Origin: Pseudarthrobacter sp. L1SW | GTDB taxonomy: Bacteria; Actinomycetota; Actinomycetes; Actinomycetales; Micrococcaceae | Length of the DNA stretch: 64,000 nucleotides | Reading direction: 5' to 3' | Assembly: GCF_020809045.1 (NCBI RefSeq) | Contig: NZ_CP078079.1 | Span: 2,728,001-2,792,000 of the forward strand | Shown: positions 50,222 through 58,683 of the stretch, piece by piece | Numbering within the stretch: the stretch's first letter is position 1 | Layout: each line of letters starts with the position of its first letter | Notes under the pieces: generated by a model | What the model was told of the DNA's origin: nothing | Seen by the model: the letters and a program-made list of their open reading frames with translations, nothing else | Databases searched by the model: none | Program-made: the position numbers and the translations under genes

Positions 50222-51238
50222 GTGACCAATTTGGAGATTGCGCCCCAGCAGGAAGTGTGCCCGCCGGCAGGCGCGGACGGCACGTCCGGACCCTGCCTGC
50301 AGCTGTGGCCGCAGCGCGAAGTGCCGCTGGGCGGAGTCAGGGCCATGAACGTCCAGCGGACGCTGCCGCAGCGCGGCCTTCCCACCATCGGGGCGTGGTG
50401 TTTCCTGGACAGCTTCGGCCCTGACCGGACTGCGATGTCCGTGCTCCCCCACCCCCATATCGGCCTCCAGACCGTGACCTGGCCCCTGGCCGGCCACATC
50501 AGGCACCGCGACAGCGTCGGCAGCGACGTGGTGGTCCGGCCGGGCGAGCTGAACATCATGACGGCCGGCCACGGTGTCTCCCACTCGGAGTTCGCCGTGC
50601 TGCCGCCTGCCGGGGAGGACCTCCCGGTCCAGCGCGGCCTGCAGCTCTGGGTGGCCCTGCCTGAGAGCGAACGGCACCGCCGGCCTGCGTTCGAGCAGCA
50701 CCGCGAACTTCCCCGGGCCAGCGGGCAGGGTTTTACCGCCACTGTCATGGTGGGCGAACTCGCCGGCGTCGCCTCGCCGGCAACGATGTACTCACCGATC
50801 GTGGGCGCTGACGTTTCGTGCGGTGGCGGGTCCGCAGTGCTGCCGCTCAACGCCGGCTTCGAGCACGGGATCCTGGTGCTCGACGGCGGCCTGGCGGTGG
50901 ACGGCCAGGAGGTTCCGCCCGGGCCGCTGGGCTACCTGGGCACCGGGCGTACAGAACTGCAGGTCCAGGCACTTCCCGGCACACGCTTCCTGCTGATCGG
51001 AGGCGAGCCCTTCCAGGAGGAACTGCTGATGTGGTGGAACTTTGTTGGCCGCACGCACGACGAAGTGGAGCAGGCACGGAGTGACTGGGAAGCCCAGGCC
51101 GGACTGCCCGAAGCCGAGGAGGCGGCAGCCCGGTACGGCCTGGTCCCCGGCCACGGGCCCGACGCCGGGCCGGAGGCGGGCCGCATTCCTGCTCCCCCGC
51201 TGCCCGGTGTGCGGCTCACGCCCCGGAAGCGGCTGTAG
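50222..51238 (+). CDS. Pirin-family cupin protein
   Basis: 338 residues, bicupin. Metal ligands of the N-terminal cupin are visible: HPHIGLQTV (two His, about 77-79) and GHGVSHSE (His and Glu, about 117-124). Pirins bind iron; some have quercetinase activity, others act as regulators. The C-terminus is longer than usual by a Pro-rich tail. Isolated gene, convergent with the sugar kinase. Confidence 0.9.
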   Translation: MTNLEIAPQQEVCPPAGADGTSGPCLQLWPQREVPLGGVRAMNVQRTLPQRGLPTIGAWCFLDSFGPDRTAMSVLPHPHIGLQTVTWPLAGHIRHRDSVGSDVVVRPGELNIMTAGHGVSHSEFAVLPPAGEDLPVQRGLQLWVALPESERHRRPAFEQHRELPRASGQGFTATVMVGELAGVASPATMYSPIVGADVSCGGGSAVLPLNAGFEHGILVLDGGLAVDGQEVPPGPLGYLGTGRTELQVQALPGTRFLLIGGEPFQEELLMWWNFVGRTHDEVEQARSDWEAQAGLPEAEEAAARYGLVPGHGPDAGPEAGRIPAPPLPGVRLTPRKRL

Positions 51239-51252
51239 GGGAACTACTCCGC

Positions 51253-52182
51253 CTAGGACTGCTCGGCCACCAGCTGCAGCACACCGAACACCGGTTCCTG
51301 GTCCAGCACCCGGACGTCGGTGACGCCCGCAGCCGTGAGGTGGCGGCGGAAGGAATGCTGCAGCGGGGCCACGTTCATGCCCAGGCCCCCGCCCAGGATC
51401 ACCGGACCGGCAATACCCAGCAGGCCCAGTACCTGAAGGGCCAGTGCTGACAGGTCTTCGCCGGCCTGCTCCAGCAGGGCCTGGCTCTCCGGGTGGCCGC
51501 CGGCTGCCGCCTCCACCACCAGCCGGGCCTGCTGCGCCCAGAAGCGCCGGCCGGTTTTGGGCGAATGGAACAGCGCAATCAACCGGTTGGGATCGTCCAC
51601 CCCGCAGGACTGCAAGAGGGCATTGGTCAGGACGTCGGCCGGCAGGCCCTGGTTCATCCGCCGGAGGCTGTGCCGCACCGCTTCGCGGCCCAGCCAGTAG
51701 CCGCTGCCTTCATCACCCAGAAGGTACCCCCAGCCGCCCGCCCTGGCCTCGCCGCCGTCTGCATTCCTGCCCCAGGCCGCCGACCCCGTGCCGGCGATCA
51801 CCGCAACACCGGTGCTCGCGTATCCGGCCGCCAGCAGAAGGCGCGAATCATGGACCACGGTGACCCGGGCGCCGGGGACGTGCGGCTGGATCAGGGACGC
51901 AAGGGCGGCGGCGTCGTCGTCGGTGTCAATGCCGCCGGAACCGGCGTACACCTGCGATACGTGGCCCCCGCCGATCCGCGAAAAGAGGTCGGCAAGGTTG
52001 GCTGCTGCCTCGTCGCGGCTGACGTTCTGCACATTGGAACTGCCGGCCGACTCATCCGCAACCGGTATCCCGTCCTCAAAACGGACGCCGTGGGTCTTGG
52101 TCCCGCCGATATCCAGCCCGATGATGGCGCCACGGAGTGGGCTGGAGGCAGGGAGTGCGGCGGAGTTTTCGGCGTTGGTCAC
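51253..52182 (-). CDS. BadF/BadG-type ATPase, N-acetylglucosamine kinase-like
   Basis: 309 residues from GTG 52182 (VTNAENSAALPASS). Actin-like ATPase: phosphate 1 IGLDIGGTKTHGVRFE, Asp-containing VVHDSRLLLAAGY, phosphate 2 VAVIAGTGSAAWGRN, GDEGSGYWLGREA, adenosine motif VILGGGLGMN. The closest type is eukaryotic-like N-acetylglucosamine kinase, fitting cell-wall sugar recycling; a role in 2-hydroxyacyl-CoA chemistry is unlikely without the partner enzymes. Start is not well fixed. Confidence 0.82.
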   Translation of the reverse strand: MTNAENSAALPASSPLRGAIIGLDIGGTKTHGVRFEDGIPVADESAGSSNVQNVSRDEAAANLADLFSRIGGGHVSQVYAGSGGIDTDDDAAALASLIQPHVPGARVTVVHDSRLLLAAGYASTGVAVIAGTGSAAWGRNADGGEARAGGWGYLLGDEGSGYWLGREAVRHSLRRMNQGLPADVLTNALLQSCGVDDPNRLIALFHSPKTGRRFWAQQARLVVEAAAGGHPESQALLEQAGEDLSALALQVLGLLGIAGPVILGGGLGMNVAPLQHSFRRHLTAAGVTDVRVLDQEPVFGVLQLVAEQS

Positions 52183-52245
52183 GTCACAAGGGTAATGGTG
52201 CCGGAGCAACGGGACACCCGGCGCCGCACTTTCCCGGCGGGCTCG

Positions 52246-53216
52246 TCAGCGGGACCGCTGCCTGACCAGCCCGGCCAGGAGCCCCGGCCCTTCCGTCACC
52301 ACCATGTCCCGGAACAGCCGGACGGGCACCGGCTCGGAGCCCAGCTTCCGCCGCCGCCAGGACAGGCCTACCTCGCGGAACGCCAGGGCGGACTCCAGCG
52401 GAACTTCAACCCAGCCGAGGTTCCCGGTTTCGGGGCTGACGGTCCGCCCGGGGGCATCCCCGCCCGGCGGCAGGATACTCACGCCCAGACCTGCCGAGAC
52501 AAGGCCGCGGACCGTGTGTGAGTCCTGGCTTTCGAAGGCTATACGGGGCCGGTAGCCAGCCTCGCGGAACAGGGCATCCGTGAGCGACCGCATCCCGTAG
52601 CCGGGACCGAGGGCCACAAAAGGCTCTGACCTGATGTCCGCAAGCCGGGCCGCCGGCCGGGTGGCGAGAGGGTGGCTGTGGTGCACAACCAGGCGGAGCG
52701 GCGGTAAAGCGACGCCGAGGACAGGTTCCGGCCTGACGGCGCCACCGGCGCCGTCAGGGCGAGGTCCGACTCACCCGCCGCGAGTTCGTGAAGGCACGCA
52801 TTGCGGGCGCCCTGGCTCAGGGTGAAGACGGCGCCGGGGTGCCTGCTCCGGAAGGCACTGATCAGGAGCGGCAGCGTGGCCTCACCGAAGGTGTGCTGGA
52901 ACGAAAGGGAGATCCTTCCCCTTGCCACGTCGGACTCGTCGCGCACAACGTCGAGCCCCGCCTGGAACGCCGTGAGTGCCTGCTCAATGTAGGGCAGCAG
53001 GGTCCGCGCCGCCGGCGTCAGGCGGACTCCCCTGCCGTCCCTGACCAGGAGTTCGGTACCCACGACGGCGCTCGCCCGCGCCAGTGCACGGCTCACCGTG
53101 GACTGGGGTACGCCAAGGAGTTCCGCGGTTTCCGTGACGTGTTCGGTCCGCCCAAGTTCTGCGAGCACGGGCAGCAGCGGGAGCAGCTGCACCAGCTGTT
53201 TCTGGTCCGGTTCCAC
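52246..53216 (-). pseudogene. LysR-family regulator interrupted by a frameshift
   Basis: The N-terminal part starts at GTG 53216 behind AAGGAGG: helix-turn-helix HVTETAELLGVPQSTVSRAL, then RLTPAARTLLPYIEQAL and the start of the effector domain (RISLSFQHTFGEATLPLLIS). After DLALTAPVAP near 52745 the frame goes wrong. The correct continuation (RPEPVLGVALPPLRLVVHHS, then HPLATRPAARLADIRSEPFV) is in the frame one base back and runs to a stop at 52246. Joined, the protein would be about 323 residues, normal for LysR. One lost base explains it. The junction lies in a perfect palindrome, so a sequencing error is a serious alternative. It is divergent from the MFS exporter it presumably controlled. 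Confidence 0.8.
52732..52758. repeat. Perfect palindrome at the LysR frameshift
   Basis: CCTGACGGCGCC-ACC-GGCGCCGTCAGG, 12-bp arms and a 3-base spacer, inside the LysR coding region where the frame changes. Confidence 0.9.
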
Positions 53217-53247
53217 GGGCGGGCCTCCTTCGTGTCCCGCCCCCACC

Positions 53248-53315
53248 CCCCAACTAGGTAGCGCTAGGTGTCGTTTTGGGGGCTCAAAACGACACTTCGC
53301 GCTACCTAGTTGGGG
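53248..53315. repeat. REP-like palindromic repeat, copy B (intact)
   Basis: Outer arms of 17 bp (CCCCAACTAGGTAGCGC, 53248-53264, and its exact complement 53299-53315). Inside is the TGTCGTTTT / AAAACGACA stem seen in copy A at 1.2 kb. It occupies the gap between the LysR gene and the MFS gene. Confidence 0.9.
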
Positions 53316-53380
53316 AAGCATGCGGAATGGCTATCAGTTTGGCACAAAGCATGCATTGGAGGCATCTATTGGGTGAAAGC

Positions 53381-53386
53381 TAGGCT
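53381..53386 (+). promoter_or_regulatory. -10 element (TAGGCT) of a leaderless promoter for the MFS gene
   Basis: TAGGCT ends 6 bases before ATG 53393 (gap GGCCGA). TTGGAG 19 bases further up is a possible -35. Confidence 0.5.
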
Positions 53387-53392
53387 GGCCGA

Positions 53393-54634
53393 ATGGCACA
53401 CATGGTCCGTCCCGCAGGCAACAGTCCTTCCCCCCGCTGGGACGGCCATGCCAAGGGGTCGACGGCGTACGCCAGGATCCTCGCCGGCCTTTCCTTTGCG
53501 GGAGTGGCCACCTTTGCGCAGCTCTATTCAACCCAGGCCGTCCTGCCGATCCTGGCCTCGGACCTGCAGGTCACCGCGGCCGACGCAGCCCTGACCATTT
53601 CCCTGGCAACCGTGGGCCTTGCGGCGACCGTGATCCCCTGGTCCTTCCTTGCGGACCGCATCGGCCGGGTGCGGGCGATGACATGGGGGATCTCGGTGGC
53701 CACCGTCCTGGGGCTGCTGGTGCCGCTGTCCACCAGCTTTGGCATGCTGCTTGCCCTGCGGCTTCTGGAAGGCATGGCGCTCGGCGGCATTCCGGCCATC
53801 GCCATCGCCTACCTCAACGAGGAGGTCACCAAAGCGCATGCGGCCCTGGCGGCGGGAAGCTACGTCGCCGGAACAACGCTGGGCGGCCTTGCCGGCCGGC
53901 TGGTTGCAGGGCCGGCCGGCGAGCTGTGGGGCTGGCGCGCCGCCGCGCTGGCGGTTTCGATCCTGGCCACGGCGGCCGCGGTGGCCTTCCTGGTCCTGGT
54001 GCCGCGCGCCCGGGGCTTCGTCTCCGCCCCCGCATCCGGCCTGCGCGGCGCCTTCCGGACCTTGGGCGGCCACCTGCGCAATGCCCGTCTGCTGGTCCTC
54101 TACGGTCAGGCCTTCCTGATGATGGGCGGGTTCGTGGCGGTCTACAACTACCTGGGGTTCCGGCTTTCGGGCGAACCGTTCAGCCTGCCGGGAACGCTGA
54201 TCAGCCTGATCTTCCTGGCCTACCTGTCCGGGACAGTGACCTCACGCTGGTCCGCAGGACTGACCCTTCGCTTCGGGCGCCGCAGCGTCCTGCTCTCCGG
54301 CCTGGCGCTGTCGACGGCGGGCCTCGCCCTGACGCTGACCGAGTCCCTCCCCCTGATACTGGCGGGGCTCGTGGTGTTCACCGGCGGCTTCTTCGCCGCG
54401 CACAGCATCGGGGCGGGCTGGACAGGTGCCCTCGGCAGCACCGGCCGGGCGCAGGCTGCCTCCCTCTATAACCTGGCCTACTACCTGGGCTCCAGCATCA
54501 TCGGATGGGCGGGCGGCCTGGCCTTCCAGTCCCTCGGCTGGAACGCGCTGGCCGCGGCAGTCATGATACTGGCCTGCCTCACTGCGGCCGCTGTCGCCGT
54601 CGTCCATCCCCGGGCTGAAGGCCCCGGGGCGTAA
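53393..54634 (+). CDS. MFS transporter (YnfM/YdhP-like exporter)
   Basis: 413 residues, 12 predicted membrane helices. Motif A-like FLADRIGRVRAM between helices 2 and 3, with a degenerate second copy TLRFGRRSVLL in the second half; YSTQAVLPILASDL in helix 1 is characteristic of the YnfM-type drug/metabolite exporters. Divergent from the frameshifted LysR gene, the usual arrangement for LysR-controlled exporters. With the regulator broken, expression may be deregulated. Substrate unknown. Confidence 0.88.
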   Translation: MAHMVRPAGNSPSPRWDGHAKGSTAYARILAGLSFAGVATFAQLYSTQAVLPILASDLQVTAADAALTISLATVGLAATVIPWSFLADRIGRVRAMTWGISVATVLGLLVPLSTSFGMLLALRLLEGMALGGIPAIAIAYLNEEVTKAHAALAAGSYVAGTTLGGLAGRLVAGPAGELWGWRAAALAVSILATAAAVAFLVLVPRARGFVSAPASGLRGAFRTLGGHLRNARLLVLYGQAFLMMGGFVAVYNYLGFRLSGEPFSLPGTLISLIFLAYLSGTVTSRWSAGLTLRFGRRSVLLSGLALSTAGLALTLTESLPLILAGLVVFTGGFFAAHSIGAGWTGALGSTGRAQAASLYNLAYYLGSSIIGWAGGLAFQSLGWNALAAAVMILACLTAAAVAVVHPRAEGPGA

Positions 54635-54764
54635 AGCGCCCCGCACGAATTATCTGCCCCTCCGAAGGAAGCGGCAGTGCAAAAATTCGGCTGCGCGCTC
54701 CGTGGGAACGTGAAAGCGCATATTCGCGGGTCTAGGATGAACAGAGGACCAATGAGGAGTTGCA

Positions 54765-55268
54765 GTGAGCACGAACGCCAGGATTCCCAGGCCGGGGGCG
54801 CACCTCGAGCCGCTGGATGCGATTGACGAACGGCTCCTGGCCGCGCTGGTGGCGGACGCGCGGATCTCAAACAAGCAACTGGCGGAACTTGTCGGGATTG
54901 CCCCCTCCACCGCCCTTATGCGCACGCGTGCCCTGTCCGAGCGCGGGATCGTGCAGGGCTATGAGGCAAAGCTCAGCCTTTCCGCCATCGGACGGTCGGT
55001 GCAGGCGTTGGTTGCCGTGCGCCTGCGCGCCCACGACCGGGACCAGATTGACCGCTTCACCGCCCGTGTGCCACACCTGCCCGCGGTGCTGTCCACGTTC
55101 CACACCTCAGGCTCCGTGGACTACCTGCTGCATATCGCCGTCGCCACTACCGAGGACCTGCGGGACTGGGTGCTGGACAACCTGGCAACGGATCCGGTGG
55201 TGGGGCACACGGAAACCACGTTGGTGTTTGAACACATCCAGGGCAACCACGGGCCGCTCCCTGAGTGA
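54765..55268 (+). CDS. Lrp/AsnC-family regulator
   Basis: 167 residues from GTG 54765, behind GAGGAG. N-terminal winged helix (LDAIDERLLAALVADARISN, then KQLAELVGIAPSTALMRTRA) and C-terminal RAM ligand domain (VQALVAVRLRAHDRDQIDRF, TSGSVDYLLHIAVATTEDLR). TAGGAT about 34 bases upstream is a candidate -10. Feast/famine regulators sense amino acids. Target unknown; it converges on the second MFS gene. Confidence 0.9.
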   Translation: MSTNARIPRPGAHLEPLDAIDERLLAALVADARISNKQLAELVGIAPSTALMRTRALSERGIVQGYEAKLSLSAIGRSVQALVAVRLRAHDRDQIDRFTARVPHLPAVLSTFHTSGSVDYLLHIAVATTEDLRDWVLDNLATDPVVGHTETTLVFEHIQGNHGPLPE

Positions 55269-55286
55269 GCGCCCCGCCGGGACGCG

Positions 55287-56540
55287 TTAAGCGGCGGCCC
55301 TGCGGCCGGTGACGGCAAGGCGGAGTGTCACCGCTGAGAGGGCCAACGCAGCGGCGCCGCACAGCACAACGAAACCTGCCACGGCGGCGGGCACCCCGAC
55401 CACGCCGGAGGCCCAGCCCAGGCCCAGGACCGGCACTGCGCTTCCCAGGTACGTGATGACGTAGACAGTGCTGACGATCTGCGCATGCCGTGATGCCTCC
55501 ACCTTGGCCGCTACCTCGTTGAAAACAGTGCGGAAGGCGATGCCCTGCCCTGCCCCGGCCGTAACGGCGGCTGCCACCAGCAGCGGCGGGCTCTGCCAGG
55601 CGCCCGCGGCCCCCAGGAGAAGCACGGACACGCCCAGGACCGCAAGCCCGGCCGGAACCACGAAGCGGCCCCGGAGGGTCAGCAGCTGGCTCAGCGCCGA
55701 GGACCCCAGGGCCAGGCCGGCCAGCACGCCGACCAGGGGGCGGGAGTCCGTCTCCAGGACCTGCGCGAAGTAGCCGGGGGCAAGCGACAGGGAGAAGCCG
55801 AAAACAGCAAAGCTGAGGAAGCCGACGCCGGCTGCGAGCCAGAAGGCGCCCCTCGCCTCCCGCGATACGGACGGACGGCGGGGCGCCAAGGCCTGCAGCG
55901 GCCTGGACGGGGCTGGAGGGTTGATTGCCGGGCGGGCATGAAGCAGGTACAGCGGCACCAGGAGGCCGGCCAGAACCAGGGAATGGACGTAATAGGGGGC
56001 TGTGGTGGGGCCCGGGAGGAGGGACAGCAGTCCCCCGATAACCGGTCCGGCCGCAACTCCCCCGGACGATGCCAGCAAGGTGAACCGGGATGCCCACTCG
56101 GGACGGGACGGGAGGAGCTCCCGCAGCGCTGCGGCGCTGGCTCCGGTTGCCAGCGCCACAGCTGTGCCCTGCAGCGCGCGCCCGGCGCACAAGGCAGCGA
56201 GCGTCTGCGCTTCCGCAAAGACCCAGCCTCCTGCCAGCCCGACGACGACGGCGAGGATGAGCGCAGCCCGGCGCCCGATGTGGTCCGACCAGTGCCCTGC
56301 CAGCATGAGCGTGGCCACGAGGGACAGGACATAGCTGGCGAACGCGGCGGTCACGCCCAGGCTGGACAGCCCGAGCTCCGCCTGCAGGAGCGGATACAGC
56401 GGCGTGGCCAGGTTGGCTCCCACCAGCAGAACGAAAATGACGGCGCCTGCCATCACCAGCCGCGCCGTGGTGGATGCATCCCAGCCTCCTCTGGCAGCAG
56501 CCGGGGCGGGGCGCATCCGGAGTTCACTGAAGACCGTCAT
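55287..56540 (-). CDS. MFS transporter
   Basis: 417 residues, 12 helices. Motif A region LAGHWSDHIGRRAALILAVV between helices 2 and 3; LVGANLATPLYPLLQAELGL in helix 1; GASAAALRELLPSR in helix 4. It resembles sugar or drug efflux MFS proteins; substrate not predictable. Divergent from an Lrp/AsnC gene (171 bases between), which probably controls it. Confidence 0.88.
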   Translation of the reverse strand: MTVFSELRMRPAPAAARGGWDASTTARLVMAGAVIFVLLVGANLATPLYPLLQAELGLSSLGVTAAFASYVLSLVATLMLAGHWSDHIGRRAALILAVVVGLAGGWVFAEAQTLAALCAGRALQGTAVALATGASAAALRELLPSRPEWASRFTLLASSGGVAAGPVIGGLLSLLPGPTTAPYYVHSLVLAGLLVPLYLLHARPAINPPAPSRPLQALAPRRPSVSREARGAFWLAAGVGFLSFAVFGFSLSLAPGYFAQVLETDSRPLVGVLAGLALGSSALSQLLTLRGRFVVPAGLAVLGVSVLLLGAAGAWQSPPLLVAAAVTAGAGQGIAFRTVFNEVAAKVEASRHAQIVSTVYVITYLGSAVPVLGLGWASGVVGVPAAVAGFVVLCGAAALALSAVTLRLAVTGRRAAA

Positions 56541-56661
56541 GTGGGCCGCCTTTTGGGTCTACCGCGGCAGGTGGTCCTTGTGGGAGCCCGGCGCGGGGTG
56601 GGTATCCGATGGCACCAGAATGCGGCACTTCTGCTCCACTGGTCGGTGATCCGAGCACCTA

Positions 56662-56692
56662 TTGCGCAAAACCATCAAATTTTGCCCGGCAA
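56662..56692. promoter_or_regulatory. Possible Lrp-type operator
   Basis: TTGCGCAAAA and TTTTGCCCGGCAA face each other across 8 bases, an AT-centred imperfect palindrome in the divergent gap before the Lrp/AsnC gene. Its form fits Lrp-family sites, but the match is by eye. Confidence 0.4.
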
Positions 56693-56711
56693 CGTGATGC
56701 AGAATGACCAT

Positions 56712-57191
56712 ATGAACAATCTTGATGCCACCGACCTGAAAATCCTGTTGGCCCTCATCCAGGACCCCAGGATCCAGGTCGGTGAACTCAGCGAATCCTT
56801 GGGCATCGCCCGCAACACGGCCCAGACGCGGCTGCGGCGCCTCATCCGGGCAGGAGTACTGAGGCCGGGCGGCCGCGAAGTGGACCTTGAGGCCGTGGGC
56901 TATGACGTGGTGGCCTTCGTGACGATCGAAGTTTCGCACCGCGAGCTGGACGGTGTGGTAGCCGCGCTGCGCCTGATCCCCCAGGTCCTGGAAGTTCATG
57001 AGATCTCAGGCCGCGGCGATGTCTGGTGCCGCGTGGTGGCCACGGACACCCACAACCTCCAGTCCTCCCTGCGGCAGGTCCTGAGAATCAAGGGCGTGAT
57101 CCGGACCGAAACCGTGCTGGCGCTGCATACCCATATCCCCTACCGCACCGAGCCGCTGATCAGCGGCCTGGCCAAGGCGTCAAACACCTGA
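56712..57191 (+). CDS. Lrp/AsnC-family regulator
   Basis: 159 residues from ATG 56712 (MNNLDATDLKILLALIQDPR); ATG 56697 would add five residues. Winged helix (QVGELSESLGIARNTAQTRL) and RAM domain (VAFVTIEVSHRELDGVVAAL, EISGRGDVWCRVVATDTHNL). It is only distantly like the regulator at 54.8 kb, so not a recent duplicate. Divergent from the MFS gene, its likely target. Confidence 0.9.
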   Translation: MNNLDATDLKILLALIQDPRIQVGELSESLGIARNTAQTRLRRLIRAGVLRPGGREVDLEAVGYDVVAFVTIEVSHRELDGVVAALRLIPQVLEVHEISGRGDVWCRVVATDTHNLQSSLRQVLRIKGVIRTETVLALHTHIPYRTEPLISGLAKASNT

Positions 57192-57209
57192 CGTCCGGGC
57201 CGGGGCGGC

Positions 57210-57215
57210 TAGGAT
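57210..57215 (+). promoter_or_regulatory. -10 element (TAGGAT) of a leaderless promoter for the DUF1761 gene
   Basis: TAGGAT ends 7 bases before ATG 57223. Confidence 0.4.
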
Positions 57216-57222
57216 TTCCAGA

Positions 57223-57648
57223 ATGGATTGGCTCTCGTACGTTTCTCAGATCAACTGGCTCGCCGTGCTGCTGGCCTTCCTCGCGACCATGGCCATCGGC
57301 TTTGTCTGGTACATGCCCGCAGTCCTGGGCAACCGGTGGATGGCTGCCATCGGCAAGACCGAGGACGATCTCAAGAACATCAGCGGCGGGGCAGGAATCT
57401 GGCTCCCGATGATGGCGGCCGCAGCCCTGACTTCGGTCCTGCTCGCTATCCTGATCGCCAAGCTCGGCCTGGACAGCGCCGTGGCAGGCGGCTGGTTCGC
57501 CCTGGTCCTGGGACTGGTGTTCAGGGCCGGCGGGCACGTCATCCACAACGGCTTTGCCGGGCGCCCCGCAGCCGTCACGCTGATCGACTCCGGCCACGAC
57601 CTGGTGGCCATGACAGTGGCCGGTGCCATCATCGGCGGAATGTCCTGA
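57223..57648 (+). CDS. DUF1761 membrane protein
   Basis: 141 residues with four membrane helices: INWLAVLLAFLATMAIGFVW, WLPMMAAAALTSVLLAILIA, AGGWFALVLGLVFRAGGHVI and DLVAMTVAGAIIGGMS. The pattern GFVWYMPAVLGNRWM is the DUF1761 signature. Uncharacterised family. The CorA gene follows 37 bases later on the same strand. Confidence 0.88.
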   Translation: MDWLSYVSQINWLAVLLAFLATMAIGFVWYMPAVLGNRWMAAIGKTEDDLKNISGGAGIWLPMMAAAALTSVLLAILIAKLGLDSAVAGGWFALVLGLVFRAGGHVIHNGFAGRPAAVTLIDSGHDLVAMTVAGAIIGGMS

Positions 57649-57685
57649 TGGCCGCCGTCGACCAGCCGGCGGGAGGCCGCCGCCC

Positions 57686-58681
57686 ATGACCATCATCGAC
57701 AACGCCGTCTACGTGAACGGCGTGCGCCACGCCGAGCCCGAAAACCTGGAGCAGACGTTCGAAACCCTTGCCCGGCACGGAGGCATGGCGTGGATCGGGC
57801 TCTACCGGCCAACGGCGGAGGAAATGGCAGCCGTTGCCGCCGAGTTCGGCCTGCACGCGCTTGCCGTGGAGGACGCCATCTCCGCCCACCAGCGCCCCAA
57901 GATCGAGCGCTATGAGGACAACCTCTTCACCGTCCTCCGGCCCGCACGGTACCTGGACGCGACTGAAACGGTTGAATTCGGCGAACTGCACATCTTCACG
58001 GGGAAGAACTTCGTGGTCACGGTCCGGCACGCCGAGACGGCCGGTGTGGCACGGGTACGGCAGCGGCTGGAAGGCCGGCCGGACCTGCTGCGGCACGGGC
58101 CCGAGGCCGTGCTCTACGCACTGCTGGACAGGGTTGTGGATGACTACGGGCCCGTGGTGGCCGGACTTGAAAACGACATCGACGAGATTGAAGACCAACT
58201 GTTCAGCGGCGACACCGCAGTATCCCGGCGCATCTATGAGCTTGCCCGCGAGGTCATCCAGTTCCAGCGGGCCATCCATCCCCTCCCGGACATCATGCGC
58301 CAGCTCAAGCAGGGCTTTGAAAAGTACGACGTCGAGACCGACCTCCGGCACAACCTCCGCGACGTGGAAGACCACGTGGAACGGGTCATTTCCCGGGCCG
58401 ACTCCTTCCGCGACCTGCTGCAGAACGCCCTGACGCTGGACGGCACGCTCACAGCCAACCGGCAGAACGAGGCCAGCGCCGAGCAGAACGAACAGGTGAA
58501 GAAGATTTCGTCCTGGGCTGCGATCCTCTTCGCGCCGTCCTTCGTTGCCGGTGTCTACGGGATGAATTTCGACCACATGCCCGAGCTCCACTGGGAGCTC
58601 GGGTATCCGATGGCGATCGGACTGATGATCGCGACGGCGGCCCTCATGTACGGCATCTTCAAGGGGAAGGGCTGGCTCTAG
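57686..58681 (+). CDS. corA: CorA-family Mg2+/Co2+ channel
   Basis: 331 residues from ATG 57686 behind GGGAGG. A large cytoplasmic N-terminal domain (AWIGLYRPTAEEMAAVAAEF, LFTVLRPARYLD, IFTGKNFVVTVRH) is followed by a long stalk helix and two C-terminal membrane helices. The signature YGMNF closes helix 1 at about residue 292. The segment after it (DHMPELHWELGYP) is the pore-mouth loop. Second magnesium-related gene in the window besides the channel-less MgtE protein. Confidence 0.94.
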   Translation: MTIIDNAVYVNGVRHAEPENLEQTFETLARHGGMAWIGLYRPTAEEMAAVAAEFGLHALAVEDAISAHQRPKIERYEDNLFTVLRPARYLDATETVEFGELHIFTGKNFVVTVRHAETAGVARVRQRLEGRPDLLRHGPEAVLYALLDRVVDDYGPVVAGLENDIDEIEDQLFSGDTAVSRRIYELAREVIQFQRAIHPLPDIMRQLKQGFEKYDVETDLRHNLRDVEDHVERVISRADSFRDLLQNALTLDGTLTANRQNEASAEQNEQVKKISSWAAILFAPSFVAGVYGMNFDHMPELHWELGYPMAIGLMIATAALMYGIFKGKGWL

Positions 58682-58683
58682 GC

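Noticed and set aside
52732..52758. Programmed ribosomal frameshift in the LysR gene
   Set aside because: No slippery heptamer is present and LysR genes are not known to use this; deletion or sequencing error is simpler.
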